DNA of 64,000 bases from an uncultured Clostridia bacterium. Lineage in GTDB: Bacteria; Bacillota; Clostridia; Lachnospirales; Lachnospiraceae. The position numbers were made by a program, and so were the translations under genes. Under the pieces are notes generated by a model, which was not told where the DNA came from, made no database searches, and was given only the letters and a program-made list of their open reading frames with translations. Below are positions 28,962-38,397 of the stretch, in pieces. The stretch's first letter is position 1. Every line of letters starts with the position of its first letter. Location of the stretch: positions 60,659-124,658 of the forward strand of contig CAMWKO010000003.1 in NCBI GenBank assembly GCA_947174885.1. The letters run 5' to 3'.

Positions 28962-29506
28962 TGTATTATTTCCTTTCCTTTTACCATTTTAACCGATAAC
29001 AGTCCTTCATTTACTAATTGAGTTACTTTACTTCTGCTTATTTGTAAAATATCTGCCGCAATCTTATCTGTCCTAACCGGTATATCACAGAAGTTGTATA
29101 ATTCAATTAATACAGGCATTTTTGAAAAATCCGGTTTGTTTTCATTCATTGGAGTAACCTTATATTCTACTGTCTTCCAATCTATTTCTGCCCGGTTCTT
29201 TGTAAATACAGACTTATCCGTACCATATCTAAATAAGGTTTTTTTATCATTTTCAATAAAACTTTGATATTCGTTTTTTGGTATTTTGTCTGCTTTTATT
29301 CTTTCATAAATTGGCAGATTATATATATGTCTGCACTTATTGCAACCATAGATCAGCCAGACATCTAGGAAATTTCCGTTTGCGTTAACCCGGAAATTTT
29401 CCTTGCAGATAAAAGTCTGTTTATATCCACATCCTGCACATCCTCTTAAAATATTAAATGTATTCGTTGGAATAATCATATACTCCGTTTTATTTACATA
29501 GCTCAT
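28958..29506 (-). CDS. DUF1062 domain protein
   Basis: A 182-residue protein of the DUF1062 family. The N-terminal half shows a zinc-ribbon-like pair (CAGCG near residue 19 and CNKC near 56) around RVNANGNFLDVWLIYGC. The C-terminal region resembles a small HTH/S4-like RNA-binding element (DKIAADILQISRSKVTQLVNEGLL). The function is not known; a nucleic-acid-binding role is inferred. AAGGAGATATGAT precedes the ATG. It is coupled to the GNAT gene downstream. Confidence 0.8.
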   Translation of the reverse strand: MSYVNKTEYMIIPTNTFNILRGCAGCGYKQTFICKENFRVNANGNFLDVWLIYGCNKCRHIYNLPIYERIKADKIPKNEYQSFIENDKKTLFRYGTDKSVFTKNRAEIDWKTVEYKVTPMNENKPDFSKMPVLIELYNFCDIPVRTDKIAADILQISRSKVTQLVNEGLLSVKMVKGKEIIQ

Positions 29507-29777
29507 ATCATATCTCCTTATTTTGGTTTACAGAAATATGCACCGGCTATTGTATTTTTGATTTATATTTTATTTGCAGTAGCCAGTGCTATGCAAACAT
29601 AACATATCTTTTCATATATAAATTCTCCTATCTCAAATCTGAAATTTGTAAATATATTCAATACCTATCGGTATGAATGGTTAATAGTATCTCTTTTAAC
29701 TTATTTTTAATGGCTTCATTATTTTGAAGAAAAATCAATTTATTAAGGTTTCTTGAGTATCTCTGTTTATTTATTGA

Positions 29778-29797
29778 TTCAAAAAGTCTTGTTGCCA
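29778..29797. repeat. Fragment of the palindromic repeat element
   Basis: ttcaaaaagtcttgttgcca matches the complement of the right arm of repeat copies 1 and 3. It abuts the stop codon of the ABC-F gene. The rest of the 291-bp gap 29,507-29,797 shows nothing else. Confidence 0.5.
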
Positions 29798-31330
29798 TTA
29801 TCCATGTAATCGGATGGTTTTTGTTGCAATTTTTTCACGAAATCTTACATCATGTTCTACAAACAGCATTGTCGGCTTATAATCCAAAAGTAATTTTTCA
29901 ATCTGCATTCTGGAAAAAACATCAATGTAATTGAGTGGCTCATCCCATATATACAGATGTGCGGGAATAAGTAAGCTTGCAGCAATCAGTACTTTCTTTT
30001 TTTGCCCCTCTGAATAATTTTCTATGTTTTTTAGGAATTGTACACGCTCCATATCAAGCTGTCTGAGTATAGAGCAGAATAAACTCTCATCCAGATTCCG
30101 TTTCATACAAAATTCGGAAATGCTTCCCTTTAGTTTGGAGGTATCCTGATTTATATATGAAATTACAAGGCCTGATGCTGTTTCAAAAATCCCAGATTCA
30201 ATAACAGGCATACAGATATCAGTAACACCTGATTTTTGCAAAATCATTTTAATAAGTGTAGATTTACCGCAGCCATTTTCACCGTGTATGGCTATCCGGT
30301 CGCCTTTGTCAATGCTAAAGGTCAGATTTGTAAAAATATTCTTTTGTGCATCTGCATATTTAAGAGAATAATCCCTTATATTTACAAGTGTATTTTTATG
30401 ATGTATAAGAGGTATAATCTTTAAGTCCACAGGACACTCAAAATCCGACAGCAGTCCTTCTTTTTCTTCAATCTCCCGTGTAATGCGTTTTTCTGTCTGC
30501 TTTACCCGTTTTTGCATCTTTTTTGTCTTTGAACCGATATAAGCACGTGCAGATATAGAACGGTCATGCTCTTTTACCGGGTCAAAACCGATTTTTGTGC
30601 GTTCATTTTTATCAGCCCATTGGGAATTGCGTGTAGCTTGTTGCTTTAATTTTTCTATTTCTTTAAGGTGCTTTTCATTTTCTGCTTTTGCAAATTGATC
30701 CTTTCGACGTTTATTTTCCCACCAGACGGAAAAGTTTCCTCTACAGACTTCGATAGTCTGTCTGTTCAATACAAGAATATGGTCTGTACATTCATCCAGC
30801 AAATCCCTGTCATGCGAGATAAGAATAAAGCCTTTTTTTAAAGATAAATATTTTTTAACAGCTTCTCTGGATTCATAATCAAGATGATTTGTCGGCTCAT
30901 CAATCAGCAGAAAATCATTTTCTCCTGAAAACAAAACTGCCAATAGAATTTTTGTACGTTCACCAAGACTTAAGGTTTTAAAAGGTCTGTACAGAATTTC
31001 TGCACTTTCACATAACTGCTCCAGTTCACATATTACACGCCACAGCTCACATTGACTTTTAATTGAATCTATAAAATCTGCCGCAGGTAACTCCATCTGC
31101 TTTGGTGTAATATAATATGGAAAATAATCAAATATCATTGAGGTGGTTATAGTTCCCGTAAATTGATATTTTCCCAGCAACAGATTAAAAAAGGTTGTTT
31201 TACCCTTTCCGTTACGTCCTATGAAACCTAGTTTCCAATCCGTATCAATTGAAAAAGATACATTTTCAAAGATATTATCAAAGCTTACTTCATAAGAAAA
31301 GGTCAGATTATTTACATTAATTTGTGCCAT
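29798..31330 (-). CDS. ABC-F ribosomal protection protein (Lsa-like)
   Basis: A 510-residue ABC-F ATPase with no membrane segments. First domain: Walker A GRNGKGKTTF, signature LSLGERTK, Walker B FLLIDEPTNHLD. A basic coiled-coil interdomain linker spans about residues 190-290. Second domain: GENGCGKST, YSEGQKKK and HLYIWDEPLNYID. Such proteins displace antibiotics from the ribosomal exit or peptidyl-transferase site; the sequence looks closest to Lsa-type proteins acting on lincosamides, pleuromutilins and streptogramin A, but the spectrum is inferred. ATG 31330 is chosen because AAAGGAGGACCGG lies just upstream. A regulated leader precedes it. Confidence 0.85.
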   Translation of the reverse strand: MAQINVNNLTFSYEVSFDNIFENVSFSIDTDWKLGFIGRNGKGKTTFFNLLLGKYQFTGTITTSMIFDYFPYYITPKQMELPAADFIDSIKSQCELWRVICELEQLCESAEILYRPFKTLSLGERTKILLAVLFSGENDFLLIDEPTNHLDYESREAVKKYLSLKKGFILISHDRDLLDECTDHILVLNRQTIEVCRGNFSVWWENKRRKDQFAKAENEKHLKEIEKLKQQATRNSQWADKNERTKIGFDPVKEHDRSISARAYIGSKTKKMQKRVKQTEKRITREIEEKEGLLSDFECPVDLKIIPLIHHKNTLVNIRDYSLKYADAQKNIFTNLTFSIDKGDRIAIHGENGCGKSTLIKMILQKSGVTDICMPVIESGIFETASGLVISYINQDTSKLKGSISEFCMKRNLDESLFCSILRQLDMERVQFLKNIENYSEGQKKKVLIAASLLIPAHLYIWDEPLNYIDVFSRMQIEKLLLDYKPTMLFVEHDVRFREKIATKTIRLHG

Positions 31331-31618
31331 ATCCGGTCCTCCTTTTAAGGTTCCTGTATGCTTTGTCATAAAAAAGGAACCATTTGCTGCCAAACAGTTC
31401 CATTACATAATATAACCTCATAATTTCGGAGACGCCGATATAGTCAGCGTTTATAATAAACATTTTAACACGCAAAAAGAGAGGTTATGAAAACATAATC
31501 CACTTTTGGCAACATGATAAAACAGTATACAGAATATTTTTTATACTGTTACTGCTAAAAACATACATGTAATCAAAAGTAAATTATATTCTCATCCTTT
31601 CACCTCTCTCTTTAAGAT
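31331..31618 (-). promoter_or_regulatory. Attenuator-type leader of the ABC-F gene
   Basis: About 290 nt of leader. Read on the minus strand it contains: a 3-codon uORF (31,595-31,584); a hairpin around GATTATG/CATAACC; a terminator-like stem GGAACTGTTTG/CAAATGGTTCC followed by TTTTTT; and an alternative stem GGTTCCT/AGGAACC just before the AAAAGGAGG ribosome site. The segments 31,412-31,419 and 31,481-31,488 are also complementary, giving another possible pairing. The two stems share GGTTCC and exclude one another. The layout fits antibiotic-induced attenuation known for ABC-F genes. Confidence 0.65.
31584..31595 (-). CDS. Putative 3-codon leader peptide (Met-Arg-Ile)
   Basis: ATG AGA ATA TAA begins 7 nt after a strong GAGAGAGG site and about 25 nt after the predicted transcription start. 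Its only plausible role is to stall ribosomes in the leader of the ABC-F gene. Very short, so inferred from position and ribosome site only. Confidence 0.5.
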   Translation of the reverse strand: MRI

Positions 31619-31624
31619 AGACTG

Positions 31625-31653
31625 ATTTTAACATATATAAACTTTATATGCAA
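31625..31653 (-). promoter_or_regulatory. Promoter of the ABC-F leader
   Basis: On the minus strand TTGCAT (31,653-31,648) and TAAAAT (31,630-31,625) are separated by 17 bp. Confidence 0.65.
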
Positions 31654-31774
31654 GGTTTAGTTTTTATTGAGTTTTGGTATTCTTTACTTTTATCCTTTTA
31701 GCTAAATTATATTGTGGAGGAAGAGGGGGATTTTTGATGTAAAAAGGATAATCTAAATAATTTTTTGGAAATGT

Positions 31775-32095
31775 TCATATTGCTATATTTAAATACAGGG
31801 ATAAAACTTCAAGCGGTCTTTCGATTTGCGGGAAATCCTGCTTTCGTCCTGTCGGCTGCATAGTTCCTTCACGCAAATACCAAACTGCCTGAACTGCTGT
31901 CATTCCAAGCTTTCTGGCAGCTTCCAGTTCCCGGCTGCCTCCGTCTCCAACATACAGACATTCCTCGGGCTTAACGTGGAGTTGTTCTATACATCTTATA
32001 AAAATTTCTTCGTCCGGTTTTTGTATGCCCTGTTCACAGGAAAGTAAAACTGCATCAAAGTATGGAAAAAGCTCACTCTGTCTGATTACTCCGGC
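31775..32095 (-). pseudogene. HAD-family hydrolase, C-terminal half only
   Basis: The minus-strand frame reads AGVIRQSELFPYFDAVLLSC, then QKPDEEIF (motif III lysine) and YVGDGGSRELEAARKLGM (motif IV acidic residues), ending in TGA at 31,775. These are the last 107 residues of a HAD phosphatase with normal spacing. The N-terminal half with the nucleophile aspartate is missing: the frame meets IS30-like sequence at 32,096. Gene interrupted by insertion and deletion. Confidence 0.85.
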
Positions 32096-32835
32096 TTAGC
32101 ACACTCTACATTATATGAAGAATTAAAGTGTGGAACAGTGGAACAACTAGATACAAATCTTAAAACTTATCAACGATATTTTCCAATGTTGGACAACAGA
32201 TTTATGAAAAGCATAAGCTTAATAGTAAAAAAACTTATAAGATTAATAAAGCATTTGCATTTATCAGATATGCTGAACAGAAAATTTTAAAGGATAAGCT
32301 TTCTCCTGATGCTGTATGTGGCTATGCTAAGAAAAATAAATTGTTTAAAGATTTAGTTTGCACAAAAACATTGTATAATTACATTGCTCTATCTCTTATA
32401 AAGGTAAAAAATATAGATTTACCATTGAGAGTTAAAATTAAAACTAAATCAGGAAAGGACATAAAAAACAGGTGTATCTATGGTGAAAGTATAGAAAATA
32501 GAACAAATGAAATAAATGAAAGGTTGGATTTTGGTCATTGGGAGATTGATACCGTTATCGGTAAAAGGGAAAGTTCTCCTGTTCTTCTCACTATTGATGA
32601 AAGAGTTTCAAGAAAACGTATTATCATAAAGATTGCTTCACGAACCTCATCTGATGTTAGGGATGGAATATCAAAGATTATCAATCAATATGGTGAACTT
32701 TCCCCTAAGATTTTTAAGTCCATAACCAGTGATAATGGTAGTGAATTCTCGGAGCTTTCAAAAGCTATGCCATTTGCAGATATATACTATGCACATCCCC
32801 ATTCTTCGTTTGAACGAGGAACAAATGAAAAATAA
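32096..32835 (+). pseudogene. IS30-family transposase remnant
   Basis: The IS30 DDE domain is clear: HWEIDTVIGK, SITSDNGSEF and PHSSFERGTNEK carry the three acidic residues. Upstream, YEELKCGTVEQLD and YEKHKLNSKKTYKI belong to the same protein but in two frames, with a shift near 32,190. The N-terminal HTH is missing at the HAD junction, and the C-terminus stops right after ERGTNEK where IS30 proteins normally continue NHNGLIRRF. So both ends are lost and the element is inactive. Confidence 0.85.
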
Positions 32836-32981
32836 AATTATCTTGTTCAAATGACTTGTTTTCTCAATTTTTAAATAATTTGTAGACTGTCCGATTTGAT
32901 ATTGTAATTTACAGAAATATTGTTTAAGATACTACTTGTAGTTATAACAAACAAATTGAAATTTATGGAAGGAAATAGAGC

Positions 32982-33527
32982 ATGCTATTAGCAGAAGAAA
33001 TATATATATTAGACGATAAAAAGATTGTACTTCGTAGTGCAAAATTAGATGAGGCACAAATGCTAATTGATTATTTAAAAACTGTTACCGGAGAAACAAG
33101 ATTTTTAATGTCTGAACCTGACGAAATACAATATACCCGGAAAGAGGAAGAACAATTCATTGATAAGCATAATAAAGCAAACGATGCACTTTTGATATTA
33201 GCATTTGTTGACGGAGAATATGCAGGAAATTGTTCTTTTGAAAGCAAGGCAGGAAGCAGACGTTCACGTCATCGTGCAGGAATAGGAATTGCACTGTTTC
33301 AGAAATATACAGGATTTGGACTAGGCAGACTTATGTTGAATAGACTTTTGACAGAAATAAAAAATCTTGAATTTGAACAGGCTGAATTAACAGTAGCAGG
33401 CAGTAACAAAAGAGCCTATCATTTGTATGAAAGTTTGGGATTTAAAGAGTGTGGTAGAATTCCTAATGCAAATAAATATGATGATGGAACTTATGACGAA
33501 GATATTTTAATGGTTTTACAATTTTAA
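32982..33527 (+). CDS. GNAT family N-acetyltransferase
   Basis: A 181-residue GNAT. The acetyl-CoA site is GIALFQKYTGFGLGRLMLNRLL, followed by LTVAGSNKRAYHLYESLGFKECGR, a RimI/YhhY-like pattern. GGAAGGAAATAGAGC precedes the ATG. It is followed within 30 bp by a small unknown gene, probably on the same transcript. The substrate is unknown. Confidence 0.85.
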   Translation: MLLAEEIYILDDKKIVLRSAKLDEAQMLIDYLKTVTGETRFLMSEPDEIQYTRKEEEQFIDKHNKANDALLILAFVDGEYAGNCSFESKAGSRRSRHRAGIGIALFQKYTGFGLGRLMLNRLLTEIKNLEFEQAELTVAGSNKRAYHLYESLGFKECGRIPNANKYDDGTYDEDILMVLQF

Positions 33528-33556
33528 CAGATTTGAAATTTATGGAGGACAAGTAT

Positions 33557-33889
33557 ATGCAGACAATTATTGTATTATTAAACCCGGGAAAACTTGAAAA
33601 TCCTGATATGGATTTGTGCTATTGTATTCCGAATCGTATTGAAGAAGTTTCCAAAGGTGCTATACAAGACAATGGATATGATTTTATTGACACCGAAGAT
33701 GACCAACCTGGTCCGCTAATGGGAATTTGGCTGAAAACGGAATCGGCGAGCGAAAATTGGCCCATTATCAAAAAAATGTTTCAAGATGAAAAATTCAAAG
33801 GAAATGACTTGTCTGTTTCGGTGGAAATTTATATTTCTGAAAATGATACCGAGACGATAGAGAATTGCACTTTAGTCTTTCCAAAATGA
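33557..33889 (+). CDS. Small conserved-looking protein of unknown function
   Basis: A 110-residue soluble acidic protein starting MQTIIVLLNPGKLENPD and ending ENCTLVFPK. No catalytic motif is seen. It resembles small uncharacterised proteins seen in clostridial accessory regions and may be an immunity-type protein, but that is a guess. ATG 33557 is chosen over the upstream TTG 33533 because TGGAGGAC lies 8-15 nt before it. Confidence 0.6.
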   Translation: MQTIIVLLNPGKLENPDMDLCYCIPNRIEEVSKGAIQDNGYDFIDTEDDQPGPLMGIWLKTESASENWPIIKKMFQDEKFKGNDLSVSVEIYISENDTETIENCTLVFPK

Positions 33890-33939
33890 CAAAATCCGGT
33901 TTCAAGTTAGGAAGTCGCAATTTGTGGAGGCAAGTAAAT

Positions 33940-34188
33940 ATGCTAACGAAAGAGCCAACTCCAGAACTAATTAAGGATTGGAAAAGAATATTTGAAACCT
34001 ATCAGTGTTTAATGTTGCCAAACAGAAAAACAGGTAGTGAAGTAGACAGTTATTTTAGGAGCAAGTATATTACAATGCTAAATTCAAAAAGATAGATGAG
34101 TTTAATATCATAGAGAATGAACATTTTCGCAATAAGTTACAAAATGACACGAAACCAAATATCAAAAACTATAGTGTTGATAATGTTC
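33940..34188 (+). pseudogene. Frameshifted small gene truncated by an IS1380 remnant
   Basis: TGGAGG precedes ATG 33940. The first frame reads MLTKEPTPELIKDWKRIF and runs to SKYITMLNSKR with a stop at 34,095. After about 34,065 the coding signal continues in another frame as YYNAKFKKIDEFNIIENEHF and NDTKPNIKNYSVDNVL, reaching the IS1380 border near 34,189. Family unknown. Confidence 0.6.
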
Positions 34189-34630
34189 TTATCTGCCGCG
34201 ACCACAGTAAAACTGTATGATCTGATATGGATCGGATTCCATGGTTGTTACGATAAACATATACATGAAAACCATCTGGTTTGACGGTTTTTCTATTTTT
34301 AACACGACACGGCGCGGATGCGGCAACGAGCCTGCCTGATACATGAATTCTCCGTAAGTGACTGCATGGTCGGTCATATATTCTGAATGTCGAGGAGTAA
34401 TTGGTTTGAAACAGACTGTAAATCAGTTTAACCAATCCGATTTTTACAGCAACTCCTTGATTAAAAAGAGTCCGGCATCGGATGACAAGTCACCACCGTC
34501 AAAATTTATTTTCAAATAGGGGTTGCTTTCAAGAGCGGTGTATTTTAAACTATTCATAGGGTTTCTCCTCATGGTATGGATTTTAGATTTGGCACCTAAA
34601 TTTTACCAAATCAGGAGCCATTTTTCTAAC
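34189..34630 (-). mobile_element. IS1380-family remnant with internal deletion
   Basis: On the minus strand an N-terminal piece (ATG near 34,557; NSLKYTALESNPYLKINFDG, GGDLSSDAGLFLIKE) is followed almost directly by a C-terminal piece containing YGEFMYQAGSLPHPRRVV and MVFMYMFIVTTMESDPYQII. The middle of the transposase is gone. The outer end at 34,570-34,630 carries dyads such as ttaccaaatcaggagcca. The copy at 36,830 lies in the opposite orientation. Confidence 0.8.
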
Positions 34631-34809
34631 ACCTGACAGATGAAAACAACAGTATTAAAATGTTAAGGAACTATGCGGCGTTACGCCATTACCGAATCAT
34701 TTGGTGAATAATATAGGCTAACGATTTTCGACCTGAAAGGCGGTGAAAACTTTATAATTGACGAAAAGTGTCTACAAATCAAAAAATAAAAGAAATTATA
34801 ATCAATAAG

Positions 34810-34838
34810 TTGACAAATAGGATAGTCATATATATAGT
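34810..34838 (+). promoter_or_regulatory. Candidate promoter upstream of DUF3137-lemA
   Basis: TTGACA at 34,810-34,815 and TATAGT at 34,833-34,838 are spaced 17 bp. It lies 229 bp before the first gene, in an otherwise featureless 430-bp gap. Confidence 0.5.
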
Positions 34839-35066
34839 ATTTAAAAAGTGGGAAAAATAAAAAAGTATTTAGTATTATTCAGGCTATAGTAATGTTCACC
34901 AAAAAGTAGCAGGTATTTACAAAGATATTGGATTATATAATAAACGGCGCAATAGGTGTAATGAATATTATTTTTAACCTTCAGACTATTTTAATTAAAG
35001 ATATAAATTAGTTTGACATGGATGAGCAAGTAAACAAACACATAGATTAAAGTTTTGGAGATACAT

Positions 35067-36095
35067 ATGGATTTGTATGGTAGTAAAAGGAATTATAGAA
35101 AAAATGGAAATAAAAGAAAAAATGCTATTACGCCTATCAATATTGTTATAATGATATTAACGGTAATTCTGGTGATATCTGTTGGGATTTATTTGAATGG
35201 TAAATGGTCTCAAATGTTATTGCAGAAGGAAGAGGCGGAAATGGCAGCAAGAAATAATGTCAGTTATTTTTCTGTTGGTGGATTTGTCCAGATAATCATT
35301 GGTTGTATATTGTTTTATGTCTTTTGTAAAGGATTAAAATATAAAAAATCTAAAGAAGAAGAATATGATGAGAAGGTGGTAAAGAGGGCAGTCGCAGAAG
35401 TGCTTCCCAATGCTGAGTTTATTCGAAATGAATGTATTGATGCAGACATATTATATAAATATGGAATCATACCCACTTATGATAGACACGAAAAGAGGGG
35501 AATGATTCGTTATCAAAAAGACAAAAAAGACTATTGCTTTTCTAATATACATCTTCTTAGAAGCCGGACAGATAAAGACGATCGTACATATTATGAAACG
35601 AGTTATATGGGGCAGGCGTATACAGGATATTATAAAACAAGATTATCGGGAACTGTGCGAATATTTGCGACTAAAATAATGCCAGTGATTAAAAAGGAAA
35701 TAAATGCGGGATATGTATCAAAAAGACCGGAAGAAACCAAGATTGAAACAGAAAATATAGAATTTAATGATAATTTTGACGTTTATGCTACAAGCGAGCA
35801 AGATGCTTTTTTTTTACTTAGTCCTTTGGTAATGGAACAACTACTTGAAATGAAGAAAAAGTATAAGCAGATAGGTGTGTATATTAGTGGAAATCATGTA
35901 GTAATAGCTTTAAATACCAATGAGATTATGTTTCCTGAACGTATATATACTAAGCAGGGTGAAGCAGACTCTCTGGCGATTTCAAAGGCGGAAGTAAGAA
36001 AAATGCTTAAAATGGTGGAACTCTTAGAAGATTCCATAAATGGGAGCATTCAAAACAATTTTACACAATTACGGAGAAAAATATGGAATTCATAA
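35067..36095 (+). CDS. DUF3137 membrane protein
   Basis: A 342-residue protein with two N-terminal membrane helices (ITPINIVIMILTVILVISVG and GGFVQIIIGCILFYVFC) and a cytoplasmic domain with the DUF3137 features GTVRIFATK, ENIEFNDNFDVYATSEQDAF and LLSPLVMEQLLEM. Family members are usually found next to lemA, as here: the next gene overlaps this one by 13 bp. The function is unknown. ATG 35067 is preferred to TTG 35055 because TTGGAG ends 7 nt upstream. The pair lies between two IS1380 remnants. Confidence 0.75.
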   Translation: MDLYGSKRNYRKNGNKRKNAITPINIVIMILTVILVISVGIYLNGKWSQMLLQKEEAEMAARNNVSYFSVGGFVQIIIGCILFYVFCKGLKYKKSKEEEYDEKVVKRAVAEVLPNAEFIRNECIDADILYKYGIIPTYDRHEKRGMIRYQKDKKDYCFSNIHLLRSRTDKDDRTYYETSYMGQAYTGYYKTRLSGTVRIFATKIMPVIKKEINAGYVSKRPEETKIETENIEFNDNFDVYATSEQDAFFLLSPLVMEQLLEMKKKYKQIGVYISGNHVVIALNTNEIMFPERIYTKQGEADSLAISKAEVRKMLKMVELLEDSINGSIQNNFTQLRRKIWNS

Positions 36096-36625
36096 TAATA
36101 CTAATTATAATACTCGTTCTTTTCATTATATGGGCAGTTTCTACCAGAAACAGAATTAAAATGATGGAAGTGAAAATTGATGAGGCAAAATCAGGAATTG
36201 ATATAGCTTTAGTAAAAAGGTATGATATTCTGACGGAATCCTTGAACGTTGCAAAAGGCTATGCAGTGCATGAAAAACAATTAATGGTTCAACTAATTGA
36301 AGCCCGTACAGGAATGAGCCTGAAGCAGACGCAGGAAGTCATGGAAAATCAGGAAAAGGTTTTAGAAAGGCTTAAGATTGTAGCAGAGGCATATCCACAG
36401 TTATATTCCAATGGATTATTTAAAGAGCTTCAAGACCAAATTGCGGTTACAAATGAGCATTTAAGTGCTGCAAAACGTGTTCTGAATTCTAATATTGCAC
36501 TTTATAATCAAAAGATTGTTGCTTTTCCTGCCAACATTATTGCTGATGTCATTGGGTGCAAAAAAATAGCATTTTTTAAAGAAACAGATGAAAAGAAGAA
36601 ACAGGATGTACATATGACTTTTTAA
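36083..36625 (+). CDS. LemA family protein
   Basis: A 180-residue LemA protein. One N-terminal membrane helix (IIILIIILVLFIIWAVS) leads into the four-helix cytoplasmic or extracellular bundle; family signatures are AEAYPQLYSN and the C-terminal LNSNIALYNQKIVAFPANIIA. LemA proteins have no settled biochemical role. The start overlaps the DUF3137 gene by 13 bp, so they are coupled. The C-terminus KKQDVHMTF is normal. No terminator was found before the IS1380 remnant. Confidence 0.88.
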   Translation: MEFIIILIIILVLFIIWAVSTRNRIKMMEVKIDEAKSGIDIALVKRYDILTESLNVAKGYAVHEKQLMVQLIEARTGMSLKQTQEVMENQEKVLERLKIVAEAYPQLYSNGLFKELQDQIAVTNEHLSAAKRVLNSNIALYNQKIVAFPANIIADVIGCKKIAFFKETDEKKKQDVHMTF

Positions 36626-36829
36626 AAATTGGGAAAACAGACGGGTAATTAATATGGTTATGATATCTTTGGACCTAAGTGAATTTTTCAGATTAGACTA
36701 TACATAGATATCATAAACGTATTTTTTGTAATTATTACCATGTTTCACACCAGTTTATTCTATTTCATAAAGTATCTTCTTTCTTTGGGATTTTTTGAAA
36801 ACACTTTAATCTAAAAACAATAACAAAGG

Positions 36830-37815
36830 AGAAGTCCCTATGCATGGTTTAAATGACACCGATTTAGAAAGCAATAAATACATGAAAATAAATTTTAACG
36901 GAGGATCTGTCCTCCGATGCAGGTCTGCTTCTTGTAAAAGAATTCGTCTGCAAACTTGGTTTTGATAATATATAAAAATCAGAATTCAAAACCAATGATC
37001 CTGTACTGACAGCGGTCCTCGGTAAAGAGGTTTTGGCTTCCTAGCCAACGTTATCCCGATTTTTCAACCAGATGGATGATTCTACACTCCATCAGTTTTA
37101 TGATATCATGCGTAAGCTCCGTAAGGTTATATATGCCATTAAGAAGCAGCAGATGATCCTGTTGGATCTGGATTCCGCACTGCTTGATGCTTATGGGAAT
37201 CAGGAAGGGGAAGGATTTAACTTCCATTATCAGAGCCATGGTTATCATTCGCTTGTCTGTTGCGACGGGATGACCGGGAGCTCTCCTCAAAATCGAGTTC
37301 CGTAATGGCACAGATTATTCCAGCACTGGTGTGGTTGATTTTCTACAGCCTTTGCTGAATGAATTTCTTACGGATTATCCCAATATTCCATTACTGCTGC
37401 GTGGTGACAGTGGTTTCGCGACACTGGATCTTTATAAGCAGTGTGAAACAAATGGCACATCATATTCCATCTGCTTAAAGGAGAACAGTTCCCTCAGAAA
37501 GCCGACATCCGACATAGAGGGCCATCTGTTTGAACTGACAAAGAATGATAAAGTGTCTTACGCTGTGGCCGATGGCGGATTCATGTATCAGACCAGGAGC
37601 CAGGATTACCCAAGGCGTGTTGTTTGTATAGTTGAAAAGCAGGAAGGCCAGCTGGTGCATATATTTACATTCATCATAGCAAACATAGATTCCTCACCAG
37701 AAGAACTCATACGTTTTTAATGCAAAAGAGGAATCATGGAAAACAGCAGCTGTCCATACAAGGATGAATTCTATGAGACACTGAAAAACATCCGAAATCT
37801 GCAGCCGAAACGGAC
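36830..37815 (+). mobile_element. IS1380-family transposase remnant, multiply frameshifted
   Basis: AAAGGAGAAG precedes an ATG at 36,841. Pieces in successive frames are MKINFNGGS, then FFNQMDDSTLHQFYDIM with LLDLDSALLDAYGNQEGEG (first DDE aspartate), then FRNGTDYSSTGVVDFLQPLL with LLRGDSGFATLDLYKQCE (second aspartate) and DGGFMYQTRSQDYPRRVV, then a short C-terminal piece CPYKDEFYETLKNIRNLQP. At least three shifts or deletions separate them, and the segment between FYCKRGIMEN-like and CPYKDEF is lost. Confidence 0.85.
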
Positions 37816-38397
37816 AGCTACAGTGATATAGCAATCGAAAATAGTAAAGGGAAGTTTGTGTTTCTGGGTAACAAGTGTATTCCTGCAATTTTCAATACGA
37901 GAATGCTTGCATATACAGATACATGGCGTGCAGAGGAAAATCAAAAAAATGCTAGCTATAGCATTTGAAAAATTGTATGAGTGGCTTCCGCTTCCTCCGA
38001 CATATATTAAAGCGGGTTCACAGCTTGTCGCTCCGCTTGGCAGCATAATTCATCCGATTAACTATGTTGTATTCTGCATATATGATGTTCATCTTCTCTG
38101 TCCTTTGCTAAAATATTGTGAAAGCATTTCAATCAGTTCTTAATGTCTTGTTTATATTGTGTTATAATTTGTTACAGGCTTTTCTATCCCTTAAGAGAGT
38201 TCGTAACATGAGGGAAAAGGATATAACACAAGGGAAAGCATAAGAGCAAACTCACCTGCTATAAATTAAGCATTTTCAAGGGTTTGCGAACTTTTTGAAG
38301 ATAAGATATAACAGTTATTAAATGATATGAATTAGGTCTTATCAGAATTCTAATTTGATTTATATTATCCTTAAAATATCTTATCTGACAATGTGAA
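37816..38397. other. Gap with gene debris, nothing assignable
   Basis: A short plus-strand frame after 37,830 reads ENSKGKFVFLGNKCIPAIFN and continues to RMLAYTDTWRAEENQKNASY before stopping near 37,967. It looks like coding debris but no family was recognised. The remainder has no gene or clear signal. Confidence 0.35.
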
